This document shows positions 19,222 to 26,651 of a stretch of DNA of 64,000 bases, piece by piece. How positions within the stretch are numbered: position 1 is the stretch's first letter; every line of letters starts with the position of its first letter. The stretch lies in contig CACMGP010000003.1 in assembly GCA_902613185.1 (NCBI GenBank), forward strand, positions 62,001-126,000, given 5' to 3'. The DNA comes from an uncultured Alphaproteobacteria bacterium (GTDB taxonomy: Bacteria; Pseudomonadota; Alphaproteobacteria; HIMB59). Below the pieces are notes generated by a model. It had not been told where the DNA came from. It saw nothing but the letters and a program-made list of their open reading frames with translations, and did not search any database. The translations under genes were made by a program, and so were the position numbers.

Positions 19222-20163
19222 TCATATCTCATAACCAAGGCTTTTTTCCTCTAAATCAATCAACTCTTCAGGATACCCTTCAGCTCTAAATGAGGTATTG
19301 TATTTATTTTCAAGCCTTTTAACTACCATTGACGACCATGCACGATCACCAAACCTCTTTCTTGCATCTTTAATAATATCAAGAATCAAAGGTGATATCT
19401 CTAATTCGATCCCAAGTTTTGTGGCGAGATCCTGAAAAAGTCCTACATCTTTCTCAACTAAGTCCATTGTAAAATTTATATTATATGAACCGTTTAATAT
19501 TACCTGACTCTCAGTTTCATGGACAAACGAGTTACCTGAGGAAGCTGCAATTCCTTTGTATGTTTTGTTTAAATCAAGATTAGATTTACTTGCTATAGCC
19601 CAAGCTTCTCCCAATGCAACTAAGTGAACAGTAGCCAAATAATTAGTAATAACTTTAAGAATGGATGCACTTCCAAAGTCTCCTGTATACAAAATTTTTC
19701 TACCAAGACATTTTAATACTGGCATAGCTTTATCAAATCCCTCTCTACTTCCTCCAACAAAAATAGAAATGTTACCAGTTGCAGCCCTATGGCAACCCCC
19801 ACTTACAGGGGCCTCTAAAGCTATTGCATTTTTTTGCTGAATTAATGATGCATGTTTTTTTAGCTGACCATTTTCAGTTGTACTCATCTCAATCCAAATT
19901 TGACCTCTTTGTATTGTGTCAATAACTCCATCTTCGGACTCTAAAACTTCCGCACATACCTTGGGTGAGGGAAGACAAGTGATTAAAATATCAGAATTTA
20001 CCACAAGATCTTTTATTGACTTAGATGTATTTGCACCCTTTAACTCAAATTCATGCATTAACTTGCTATTTTTATCTAAAACTAATAATTGAAAATTATT
20101 TTCTAAAAGGTTGCTTGCAAGTTTCCCGCCCACATTACCTAATCCAATAAAACCTATTCTCAT
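19222..20163 (-). CDS. 3-hydroxyisobutyrate-dehydrogenase-family oxidoreductase
   Basis: A 313-residue NAD(P)-dependent beta-hydroxyacid dehydrogenase. The Rossmann start is RIGFIGLGNVGGKLASNLL; the substrate-binding segment is EAPVSGGCHRAATGNISIFVGG near residue 118; the catalytic lysine is in ILKVITNYLATVHLVALGEA near residue 168. The family oxidises 3-hydroxyisobutyrate, tartronate semialdehyde, glyoxylate and relatives, which are hard to separate by eye. It lies 29 bases upstream of the BASS transporter gene on the same strand, so the two may form an operon for uptake and oxidation of a hydroxy acid. A hotdog thioesterase gene is divergent. Confidence 0.85.
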   Translation of the reverse strand: MRIGFIGLGNVGGKLASNLLENNFQLLVLDKNSKLMHEFELKGANTSKSIKDLVVNSDILITCLPSPKVCAEVLESEDGVIDTIQRGQIWIEMSTTENGQLKKHASLIQQKNAIALEAPVSGGCHRAATGNISIFVGGSREGFDKAMPVLKCLGRKILYTGDFGSASILKVITNYLATVHLVALGEAWAIASKSNLDLNKTYKGIAASSGNSFVHETESQVILNGSYNINFTMDLVEKDVGLFQDLATKLGIELEISPLILDIIKDARKRFGDRAWSSMVVKRLENKYNTSFRAEGYPEELIDLEEKSLGYEI

Positions 20164-20246
20164 GCGCTCTCCTTTATTTATTTAAAAAAAATAATATTAC
20201 TTAATTTTTCAATGTTAATATTAAATAATTTTTATAAGATCAATCA

Positions 20247-20714
20247 ATGTCTATATATCTCAGAACAGAAAAAATCATCCCCGAGTGGACAGATTATAAC
20301 GGCCACATGAATTTGGCTTTTTATATCCACTTATTTGATCAAGGATGGGATGTGCTGCTTGATAGGTTTCAAATGGGAGGAGAGTCAGCAAAAAATGAAA
20401 AAAAATCAACATTTGCTGTGGAGTCTCATACTAAATATATCCAAGAGGTTAAAGAAGGAGATGAAGTTGATATTAATTTATTGTTTTTAGACCGTGATAA
20501 AAAAAGATTTGTATATCAATTGGAAATTGTGAGCAAAAGTGGAAATTTTAGAGCAGCTACATCAGAAGTTTGCTCTCTTTATGTGGACTTAAGTATCCGC
20601 AAAGTCATAGAAATGGAAGACTATAAAATAAAGTTAGTGGATGATTACATAGCTAAAAATAAAAATAAATTTTCACCAATAGAATTTTATTTGCTAGATA
20701 AATTAAAAAAGTAA
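20247..20714 (+). CDS. Hotdog-fold acyl-CoA thioesterase
   Basis: A 155-residue 4-hydroxybenzoyl-CoA-thioesterase-like protein. The opening IIPEWTDYNGHMNLAFYIHLFDQGWDVLLDRF contains the family's catalytic D-x-N-G-H-M-N segment, and the central helix and strands (VESHTKYIQEVKEGDEVDINLLFLDRDKKRF) follow the hotdog order. Similar proteins act as betainyl-CoA thioesterases in carnitine breakdown, where a 3-hydroxyacyl dehydrogenase is usually next door; here the divergent neighbour is a beta-hydroxyacid dehydrogenase of a different family. The substrate is therefore left open. Confidence 0.8.
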   Translation: MSIYLRTEKIIPEWTDYNGHMNLAFYIHLFDQGWDVLLDRFQMGGESAKNEKKSTFAVESHTKYIQEVKEGDEVDINLLFLDRDKKRFVYQLEIVSKSGNFRAATSEVCSLYVDLSIRKVIEMEDYKIKLVDDYIAKNKNKFSPIEFYLLDKLKK

Positions 20715-20734
20715 ATGAGATTTAATATTGTTGG

Positions 20735-21184
20735 ATGATGAAAGCACCCAATTTTAAGTTACCAAGTACATCAGGGACATTTCAATTGAGTGATAATCTT
20801 GGCAAGCGTATAATTTTGTATTTTTACCCTAAAGATCATACAAAAGGTTGCTCTATAGAAGCGAATGACTTTAACAATTCTCTTAAAATTATTAATGAAA
20901 ATAATGCGATCGTTGTAGGTGTATCTAAAGATACAATTGAAAGTCATCAAAAATTTAAAGAAAAAAATAAATTAAAATTTGAATTATTGTCTGATGAAAA
21001 AACTATTGTTTTAAAAAAATACAATGCATGGGGATTAAAAAAATTTTTAGGAAAAGAATATTATGGGATAATTAGAACTACGGTATTAATAAATGAAAAA
21101 GGAAAAATTCTAAAAACCTGGAGTAATGTCAGAGTAAAAAATCATGTTCAAAATGTAATTAATGAATTGTCAAATTTAAAATAA
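20735..21184 (+). CDS. bcp: Peroxiredoxin, BCP type, lacking the usual resolving cysteine
   Basis: A 149-residue thiol peroxidase with the BCP-type layout: FKLPSTSGTFQLSDNLGK, then YFYPKDHTKGCSIEANDF. The peroxidatic cysteine is Cys39. The position five residues later, where BCP proteins often carry the resolving cysteine, is Asn44, and there is no other cysteine in the protein, so it must work as a 1-Cys enzyme needing an external thiol. The catalytic arginine is in IIRTTVLINEKG near residue 110. Two adjacent ATG codons (20735 and 20738) are possible starts. It lies 20 bases after the thioesterase gene. Confidence 0.88.
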   Translation: MMKAPNFKLPSTSGTFQLSDNLGKRIILYFYPKDHTKGCSIEANDFNNSLKIINENNAIVVGVSKDTIESHQKFKEKNKLKFELLSDEKTIVLKKYNAWGLKKFLGKEYYGIIRTTVLINEKGKILKTWSNVRVKNHVQNVINELSNLK

Positions 21185-21240
21185 GAAAAAACTTACTCAC
21201 AAATTATAAACAGAAAAATTTATTTTTTTGGTTTTTGATA

Positions 21241-21269
21241 TTGCCATTAAAAATTAAGTATTTTATAGT
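21241..21269 (+). promoter_or_regulatory. Sigma70-like promoter of the structured RNA
   Basis: TTGCCA at 21241-21246 and TATAGT at 21264-21269 are separated by exactly 17 bases. This is one of the best matches to the sigma70 consensus in the window and predicts a start of transcription at about 21276, at the first GTAGAGG motif of the RNA described next. Confidence 0.7.
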
Positions 21270-21275
21270 AAAAAT

Positions 21276-21388
21276 GTAGAGGGTAGGAAACTTCCCAAAA
21301 CAAAGAAAAGGACCGAAGCAGTAGAGGCTAAGAGATGGGAAACCAAATCATAGTCGAGACAGTAGAGGTCCTTTTCTGATTTTTTCTT
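21276..21388 (+). ncRNA. Candidate structured small RNA with two GAAA tetraloops and a terminal U-tract
   Basis: No open reading frame is apparent here. A predicted transcript of about 110 bases folds, by eye, as follows. Hairpin 1 pairs 21281-21286 with 21291-21296 around a GAAA tetraloop, with one T-T mismatch. A long-range 9-base-pair stem pairs AAAAGGACC (21306-21314) perfectly with GGTCCTTTT (21367-21375). Inside it, 21326-21330 pairs with 21351-21355, leading to a second GAAA-capped stem at 21334-21349. A U-rich run follows at 21380-21385. The motif GTAGAGG occurs three times (21276, 21321 and 21362). It is not recognised as tmRNA, SRP RNA or RNase P RNA. Alternatives are a 6S-like RNA or a leader of the secreted-protein gene at 21442. 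Confidence 0.65.
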
Positions 21389-21441
21389 TATTATTATTTT
21401 TTAAACTTCTAGAAAAATATAATTATTGTTATAATTATTAA

Positions 21442-21888
21442 TTGAAAAAACTAGCCTCATTTATTTATATATTTGTAATATCAATCAATTTAAATGCCTA
21501 TGCCGGACCATTTACAGATGATTTTGCTAAATGTTTAGTAACTAAAACAACCAACCAAGAAAAAAAAGATTTAGTAAAATGGATTTATGTAACTATTTCA
21601 TTTCATCCTCAGTTAAATCAAATGTCAAATCTTACCGCGGAAGATGTTGAAATGGCAAATATAAGAGTTGCTGATTATATGACAAATGTTTTTGCTTATA
21701 AGTGTAATGATGAATTAAATCAAGCTATTAAATATGAGGGCGAAGAAAGTATTTTATATGCATTCGAGCTTTTAGGTGAATTAGCGATGGGAGAGCTGAT
21801 GCAAGATGAAGGGGTAACAGCAGCTAGTGAGTTATTTATAGAATATGTCGACCTAAGTATATTTGCTGAGTTATTTGCAGATTTTTAA
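21442..21888 (+). CDS. Small secreted protein of unknown function
   Basis: Not recognised. The 148-residue protein starts with TTG at 21442 and has a clear signal peptide (KKLASFIYIFVISINLNAYA, cleavage before GPF). The mature part begins GPFTDDFAKCLVTKT, is mostly helical and acidic, and has two cysteines (in AKCLV and YKCND) that may form a disulfide in the periplasm. It starts 56 bases after the U-tract of the structured RNA. Whether the RNA is its leader or an independent gene is not decided by sequence. Confidence 0.7.
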   Translation: MKKLASFIYIFVISINLNAYAGPFTDDFAKCLVTKTTNQEKKDLVKWIYVTISFHPQLNQMSNLTAEDVEMANIRVADYMTNVFAYKCNDELNQAIKYEGEESILYAFELLGELAMGELMQDEGVTAASELFIEYVDLSIFAELFADF

Positions 21889-21979
21889 ATCAAATTTTTA
21901 CATATTTATTAGCAATAATACAAAAAAACTAATAAGCTAAAAAAAATTATTTTGAAATTTCAAATTTAATTTATGAATT

Positions 21980-23833
21980 GTGAATAAAATACTCAATCCA
22001 AATATTTTTTTTATTATAATCACCTTCATTTTATTAAGGTTTATTGATAGCGAATTATTTTTTAAAGGTGTGATATTTATTATAATTAGCATCACATTAA
22101 TTTATCTCCCACAAAAAAAACTAAATAGAATTAACCTATCAATATTGGCCATTCTAATACTTATATTTTCAATTATTAATGAAAAAAAAATTATTGTAGA
22201 AAAAAGTGGACCTTTAAAAATAAATTATCAAAATGAAAAACAGTATATTGAACTTTTAGGCATAGACAGGTTTTCTTTTATTGAAGATTATTATAAAAAT
22301 AACGCAAAAGAGTGTTATTTAAACACATTAGATTGTTTTTATAATAATGATATTAAAAATAACTATCTTTCTCCAGATCAGTTAGTATTTAATACTAAGA
22401 ATACCTATTCAAGAAAAGTTGCAAAAATCAACTTCCAAAACTTAGCTGATGCTAGAATGTCTTTTGTTAATTCAAGCTCAGGCAATGTAAATTATCGAAA
22501 TATATTTAAACTAGATACACCCTATTATGTAGAGTACCAAAACCTAGAACATATTGACTCTTTCTGTTTCAAAGGATTAGGGTACATTGAAACAATCAAC
22601 TCAAAATTTATAGGTCTTCACCATGAAGATAACAAATGTATAAACAAAACTATAAAAAGCTTTACTGGTTTTAATTTACCTAACCATAATTTACAAATTT
22701 TATCCTCAGAAAAAACTTATTCTAAATTTTTTGATGAAATAATATTTATAGTTTTTTTGGTGTTTCTAATTATTAATTTAAATTATAAAAAAATAAGTTC
22801 TAGAGAATTAAAAATCTATATACCTGTATTAGTAAGTACTTTTATAATTTTTTATATATCAAGATTTGATAATTGGTTTAATGTTTTTAATCTTTTTAAT
22901 TTCTACTTTTTTGGTTTTGAAGGGGGAGATGGCTCTTTTTATATAAATAGCGCTCATATACTTTTCGAGAGTTTTGCAAATTTAAAGATTTTAGATTTTT
23001 TAAGAGCTGGTGAAGATGTATTTTATTTTACTCCAGGTTCAAGGTATTTTTTATTTTTAAATCAATTAATATCAGGTGATTTTTATTATCTATATTTCTT
23101 CACACTCTTTTTCTTACCAAAAATTATAAATAAATTTTTAATAAATCAGTTTGGTGAAAAAGTAGGGTATTATATGACTTTATCTTTTTTGCTAATACCA
23201 TTTCTTCATCATCTTGGTATTAGTTACTATCAGTATATCAGACACGCATACAGATTATTTCCTGAACCTCTTGGTTATATGTTTTTTATAGCTGGTCTTA
23301 CAATTTTTCTACATAGTTTTAGGGAGAATTATTTAAAAATGAATTTATTATTTGCAATTTCCGTATTTCTTAGACCAAATTTAGTGTTATCGGTGGCTTT
23401 AATTATGATCATTAAGACGTTTTATGAAAAAATAAATATCTTTAATTTTAAATACCTAATACCACTTTTTTTTATTTCTTTAATCTATTTTTTTCCATTG
23501 ATGCATAACCTATATTTTGGAAATTCTTTTACTTTATTTACTGAATATGGCTCAAATATGATGAAATTAGAAAATATTTATAACAATATAGATTTCTATT
23601 TTAATAAATATAAGTTGATAAATTTAATATTTTTATCTTTGATATTAATACCCGGTTTAAATATTTATTTAAAAATTATATTAATCTCTCAATTATTTAC
23701 TGTATTTTGGTTTGAGACCCTAGGGAGATATTATTGGATATACTGGTTGGTTTCTCTAAATTTATTATATGATATCTTTTACAAAGCTTATAAAAACAAA
23801 TGGCAATTCCAAAAAGTATTTACTTCAAATTAA
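21980..23833 (+). CDS. Large multi-pass membrane protein, possible GT-C glycosyltransferase
   Basis: A 617-residue protein starting at GTG 21980. Three hydrophobic helices in the first 60 residues are followed by a soluble, probably periplasmic, domain to about residue 245, then by about ten further helices. The layout of many helices with short aromatic loops (FFGFEGGDGSFYINSAH near residue 312, YIRHAYRLFPEPLGY near 417) recalls polyprenyl-phosphate-sugar-dependent GT-C enzymes, but the N-terminal soluble insertion is unusual and no family can be named with confidence. It overlaps the following methyltransferase gene by 34 bases. A UbiA-like prenyltransferase gene lies opposite, so an envelope glycan role is the best guess. 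Confidence 0.6.
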   Translation: MNKILNPNIFFIIITFILLRFIDSELFFKGVIFIIISITLIYLPQKKLNRINLSILAILILIFSIINEKKIIVEKSGPLKINYQNEKQYIELLGIDRFSFIEDYYKNNAKECYLNTLDCFYNNDIKNNYLSPDQLVFNTKNTYSRKVAKINFQNLADARMSFVNSSSGNVNYRNIFKLDTPYYVEYQNLEHIDSFCFKGLGYIETINSKFIGLHHEDNKCINKTIKSFTGFNLPNHNLQILSSEKTYSKFFDEIIFIVFLVFLIINLNYKKISSRELKIYIPVLVSTFIIFYISRFDNWFNVFNLFNFYFFGFEGGDGSFYINSAHILFESFANLKILDFLRAGEDVFYFTPGSRYFLFLNQLISGDFYYLYFFTLFFLPKIINKFLINQFGEKVGYYMTLSFLLIPFLHHLGISYYQYIRHAYRLFPEPLGYMFFIAGLTIFLHSFRENYLKMNLLFAISVFLRPNLVLSVALIMIIKTFYEKINIFNFKYLIPLFFISLIYFFPLMHNLYFGNSFTLFTEYGSNMMKLENIYNNIDFYFNKYKLINLIFLSLILIPGLNIYLKIILISQLFTVFWFETLGRYYWIYWLVSLNLLYDIFYKAYKNKWQFQKVFTSN

Positions 23834-24360
23834 GACCTTTAATTTTACCAATTGATGAAATTTTATCTTTCATTCCTCATAATGCGCATATTTTAGATTT
23901 AGGATGTGGAAAGGGACTTTTACTTGAACACATCAAAAATTTTAAAAGCTATAAAGGTGTTGATTTAAATATCCCCTCAGATAAATATAAGGATGAGATA
24001 AACTTTGTGAAAGGTGACTGCATTAACTTTATTGATAGAGGATTAGAGGATTATAATACTTTTCTTTTAATTGATTTACTTCACCATCTTAAACCAAAAT
24101 ACCAATTTATTTTTGTAAAAAAATTAATAAATCGAATGAAAAGAGGTGATATTTTAATTATCAAAGATATATATCCTAAAAACTTTGTAACTAAATTTTG
24201 GAATTCTTTTCATGATTTTATAATTTCTAAACAATTAATCAATTATTTTGATTTTAATAGTTTTGAAAATACTCTAACTAATAATTTAATAATATTGGAT
24301 AAGTTTCATAAAAGAATATTTTTATATGATCATTTTTTCTTTGTTTTAAAAAGAAACTGA
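23800..24360 (+). CDS. Class I SAM-dependent methyltransferase
   Basis: A 186-residue methyltransferase. The SAM-binding motif I is HILDLGCGKGLLLEHIKN near residue 32, motif II acidic residue in YKGVDLN near 55, and motif IV-like LLIDLLHHLKP near 93. The start codon lies inside the 3' end of the large membrane protein gene (34-base overlap), which suggests translational coupling and a shared envelope or lipid role. The 3' end overlaps the convergent UbiA-like gene by 15 bases. The methyl acceptor is unknown. Confidence 0.8.
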   Translation: MAIPKSIYFKLRPLILPIDEILSFIPHNAHILDLGCGKGLLLEHIKNFKSYKGVDLNIPSDKYKDEINFVKGDCINFIDRGLEDYNTFLLIDLLHHLKPKYQFIFVKKLINRMKRGDILIIKDIYPKNFVTKFWNSFHDFIISKQLINYFDFNSFENTLTNNLIILDKFHKRIFLYDHFFFVLKRN

Positions 24361-25185
24361 GTTCCCTATAAATATAATAAAAAATATTGATACTAGAATA
24401 AAGTTTACCTTATTTTGATAAATGAAAACAACTATATCTTGATTTTTATTTTTCTGAATAAATAGAAAATTTACAATTATTAATATTATTATTAATAGAT
24501 TAACAAAAAGCAATTCCTTATAAATAAAAAATTGATTTTTAGTAGGATCTATTGTGAAAAGTAAAAAAATTAAAACTGCAAAAAAACCAAAAAAGAGCTG
24601 CATTAATTGAATTTTTCTTCTATCTTTTTCATCATAGGGCCTATTTGTATAAGCCTTATCTATTTCAACAAGTCTCTTATTTGATCCAATCATTAAAAAA
24701 ATTGCAGAACAAAATAAAATAAAATAAACGCTCAAACTTACTTTAAATGCTAACGAGCCATAAATAATTCTTAGTATATGAAATAAACTTAATATAAATA
24801 TATCTAAATACCTCTTTTTCTTTAGATAAAAATTATAAGATATTGATAATAAAAAATAAAAAAGACAAACAACAAATATTTTTTGATTAGTGAAGTAAGA
24901 AAAAGTTATTAGTACCAAAAAACTTATTATACTTAAGAAATAATACGTATTTTTAATATTTAAATTTAATGAGTAACTTAGTTTCTTATTTTTTATGTCC
25001 TCTTCATAATCATTTATATTATTTAAAAAATAAATTATTGAAGATAGAAGTGATATTATTAAAAAATAAATAATACACTCAAAAAAGTTGATGGTAAAAA
25101 AAGAATGACCGACTAAAACTGGTAAAAAAATTATTAAATTTTTAATCCAATGATGAATTTTAAATAAATAAAAATATTTCTTCAT
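24346..25185 (-). CDS. UbiA-superfamily prenyltransferase, decaprenyl-phosphate phosphoribosyltransferase-like
   Basis: A 279-residue protein with about eight membrane helices. It opens with IHHWIKNLIIFLPVLVGH, which resembles the RPxQWxKNxLVFxPL start of the UbiA branch that transfers phosphoribose to decaprenyl phosphate. The first acidic metal motif is LNNINDYEEDIKNKK (NDxxxD) near residue 58. The second is degenerate, with EIDKAYTNRPYDE near 175. Enzymes of this branch make decaprenyl-phosphoryl ribose/arabinose donors for cell-envelope glycans. The GT-C-like gene opposite could use such a donor. Ubiquinone UbiA is less likely because of the opening motif. Confidence 0.68.
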   Translation of the reverse strand: MKKYFYLFKIHHWIKNLIIFLPVLVGHSFFTINFFECIIYFLIISLLSSIIYFLNNINDYEEDIKNKKLSYSLNLNIKNTYYFLSIISFLVLITFSYFTNQKIFVVCLFYFLLSISYNFYLKKKRYLDIFILSLFHILRIIYGSLAFKVSLSVYFILFCSAIFLMIGSNKRLVEIDKAYTNRPYDEKDRRKIQLMQLFFGFFAVLIFLLFTIDPTKNQFFIYKELLFVNLLIIILIIVNFLFIQKNKNQDIVVFIYQNKVNFILVSIFFIIFIGNSVSF

Positions 25186-25231
25186 CCTACTAAATCCTAC
25201 TCTAACGATAGAGCGATTAATTGTGCTTTAT

Positions 25232-25306
25232 TGGTGCCGCCGAGAAGAATTGAACTTCCGACCCCACCCTTACCAAGGGTGTGCTCTACCACTGAGCTAC
25301 GGCGGC
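25232..25306 (-). tRNA. tRNA-Thr (GGT anticodon)
   Basis: The reverse strand folds as a full cloverleaf of 75 bases. The acceptor stem pairs GCCGCCG with CGGCGGC, the D-arm is GCTC/GAGC, the anticodon stem ACCCT/AGGGT holds a TTGGTAA loop (anticodon GGT, threonine), and the T-loop is TTCAATT. CCA is encoded (25232-25234). Confidence 0.95.
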
Positions 25307-25328
25307 ATTTCTTTGAAACTATAAACTA

Positions 25329-25514
25329 TTAATACATATTAAAAAACATTAACAAAAGGCAGCCTGCTGTAATGTATTTGAAGATTTCATAAACAATTTT
25401 CCATTTATTATTATTTTGACTCACACGCCATGTAGTGAATGTAAGTGCCAAAAAAACAAATGAAATAAACCACATGAAATTAGGGTTTTTTGTTAATTCA
25501 ATAATAAATGTCAT
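25329..25514 (-). CDS. Small two-helix membrane protein
   Basis: Not recognised. A 61-residue protein with hydrophobic segments at about residues 13-29 and 42-59 separated by the polar loop WRVSQNNNKWK. It follows another small membrane protein gene by 2 bases and precedes the tRNA-Thr gene on the same strand. Being the last of three tightly spaced reverse-strand genes supports that it is real, but it could also be a chance reading frame. Confidence 0.5.
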   Translation of the reverse strand: MTFIIELTKNPNFMWFISFVFLALTFTTWRVSQNNNKWKIVYEIFKYITAGCLLLMFFNMY

Positions 25515-25516
25515 GA

Positions 25517-25705
25517 TTAATTCAAAAGGTAAAACTTATCTACCAGATAGTTTATTAACAAGATTAATCCAATCATAAATACCCAATATAGTTTTTTGTT
25601 GTTTCTAATAAAGGGTATCCCAATAGCACTGTATCTAAATAATTTATGAAGTCCCCACACAATTAAGGGGATTAAAAACAACCAAAAAATAATCTCCCAA
25701 ATCAT
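25517..25705 (-). CDS. Small two-helix membrane protein
   Basis: Not recognised. A 62-residue protein with two hydrophobic segments (about residues 2-20 and 42-56) joined by a basic loop FRYSAIGIPFIRNNKK. It lies 13 bases after the methyltransferase gene and 2 bases before the next small membrane protein gene, in a reverse-strand set. No family motif is evident. Confidence 0.5.
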   Translation of the reverse strand: MIWEIIFWLFLIPLIVWGLHKLFRYSAIGIPFIRNNKKLYWVFMIGLILLINYLVDKFYLLN

Positions 25706-25718
25706 TTTCTAAATTTAA

Positions 25719-26330
25719 TTATTTCTTTTTTAATAAGACTATCCTAATTTTAATATCTGAACCAAAATCTTTATTGTTTGGAAGATAATTTAAAGGTCTT
25801 GATATATAGATTGAGTTAAAATCAGTTAATTTGTCCAAGACATTATCAAATTTTAATTCTTTCCATAAATCTACTCTATGTGTAAATATAAAATAACCAT
25901 TTTTTTCAAGATAATAACAAACCAATTTAAAAAGTGATTGATGATTTTTACAATATGTCATTGCACCAATAAGACTTACCACACTGTACTTATTTACAAT
26001 TTGAATTTTATTCTCAAAACTTTTTTTATAAAGATACCTATATTTTCCATTTCTTTTAGATATATCTAATATTTTTCTAGAAATATCTGATCCATCACAA
26101 ATACAGTCAGGGTAAATTTGTAAAAATTTATCAACAAAAAGTCCTGTACCACATGCTAAATCTAAAATAAATTTTGGTTTTCTATTGATATATTTCTTTA
26201 AAATTTTTACTGATTGTAATGGCGCTTTGTAGTTCCACTTATACAATGTCTCATCATATGAACTAGACCAGTTATCATAATATTTTTCTATGTCTTTTTT
26301 GTTACCAATACCTTTACGAAGAGATTTCAT
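25719..26330 (-). CDS. SAM-dependent methyltransferase
   Basis: A 203-residue class I methyltransferase. It opens with KKDIEKYYDNWSSSYDETLYKW, a segment typical of the UbiE/Coq5-like and williams-beuren-type methyltransferases. SAM motif I is FILDLACGTGLFVDKFLQ near residue 55, followed by CDGSDISRKIL (motif II) and VVSLIGAMTYCKN (motif IV). The C-terminal strand pair is present. It heads a reverse-strand set with two small membrane proteins. The substrate is unknown. Confidence 0.8.
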   Translation of the reverse strand: MKSLRKGIGNKKDIEKYYDNWSSSYDETLYKWNYKAPLQSVKILKKYINRKPKFILDLACGTGLFVDKFLQIYPDCICDGSDISRKILDISKRNGKYRYLYKKSFENKIQIVNKYSVVSLIGAMTYCKNHQSLFKLVCYYLEKNGYFIFTHRVDLWKELKFDNVLDKLTDFNSIYISRPLNYLPNNKDFGSDIKIRIVLLKKK

Positions 26331-26418
26331 TTAAATTTAAAACTCGCTAATTTATTATTATTTACCAATTAATCTTCATCATATTGTAATTTTTGTAAAA
26401 TAATGATATTTAAATTTT

Positions 26419-26499
26419 ATGGATAATAATAAACCAAAACCTGATTGTGGTTGTTCGTGCTCATGCTGTTGCACTTGTGGAGACGGTTGCTGTCAATAA
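26419..26499 (+). CDS. 26-residue cysteine-rich, metallothionein-like peptide
   Basis: An ATG-to-TAA frame of 26 residues that reads MDNNKPKPDCGCSCSCCCT followed by CGDGCCQ. Nine of its last seventeen residues are cysteines, in CGC, CSC, CCC, CTC-type and CC clusters. Such a density is typical of thiolate metal-binding peptides and very unlikely by chance in AT-rich DNA, where TGC/TGT runs are rare. No ribosome binding site is obvious. It lies alone between two reverse-strand genes and its last 7 bases overlap the 3' end of a 52-residue membrane protein gene on the other strand. It has no lookalike that can be named with confidence. Confidence 0.6.
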   Translation: MDNNKPKPDCGCSCSCCCTCGDGCCQ

Positions 26500-26651
26500 A
26501 TAATTTTAAGAAGAACAATTATTCCTAAAATAAAACCGAATATTACGTCTACATATTTTCCTTTTTTTCTAGCCATAAGGTAAAAAGAAATTAATGCAAG
26601 ACTAATTACAACAATACTTGATAAATTTGCTACAAAGGATGAGGGCTCCAT
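26493..26651 (-). CDS. Small two-helix membrane protein
   Basis: Not recognised. The reverse strand from the ATG at 26651 encodes 52 residues with hydrophobic segments at about residues 7-26 and 35-52, separated by the basic loop MARKKGKYVD. The ATG directly abuts the stop codon of the Anbu gene, so it would be translated from the same message. Its stop codon lies inside the convergent Cys-rich peptide gene. The exact abutment and the helix-loop-helix layout favour a real gene. Confidence 0.55.
   Translation of the reverse strand: MEPSSFVANLSSIVVISLALISFYLMARKKGKYVDVIFGFILGIIVLLKIIY

Noticed and set aside
21306-21330. SRP (4.5S) RNA suggested by a GACCGAAGCAG segment
   Set aside because: The conserved SRP helix-8 tetraloop context GGAAGNAGC is not present, and the overall fold does not match.
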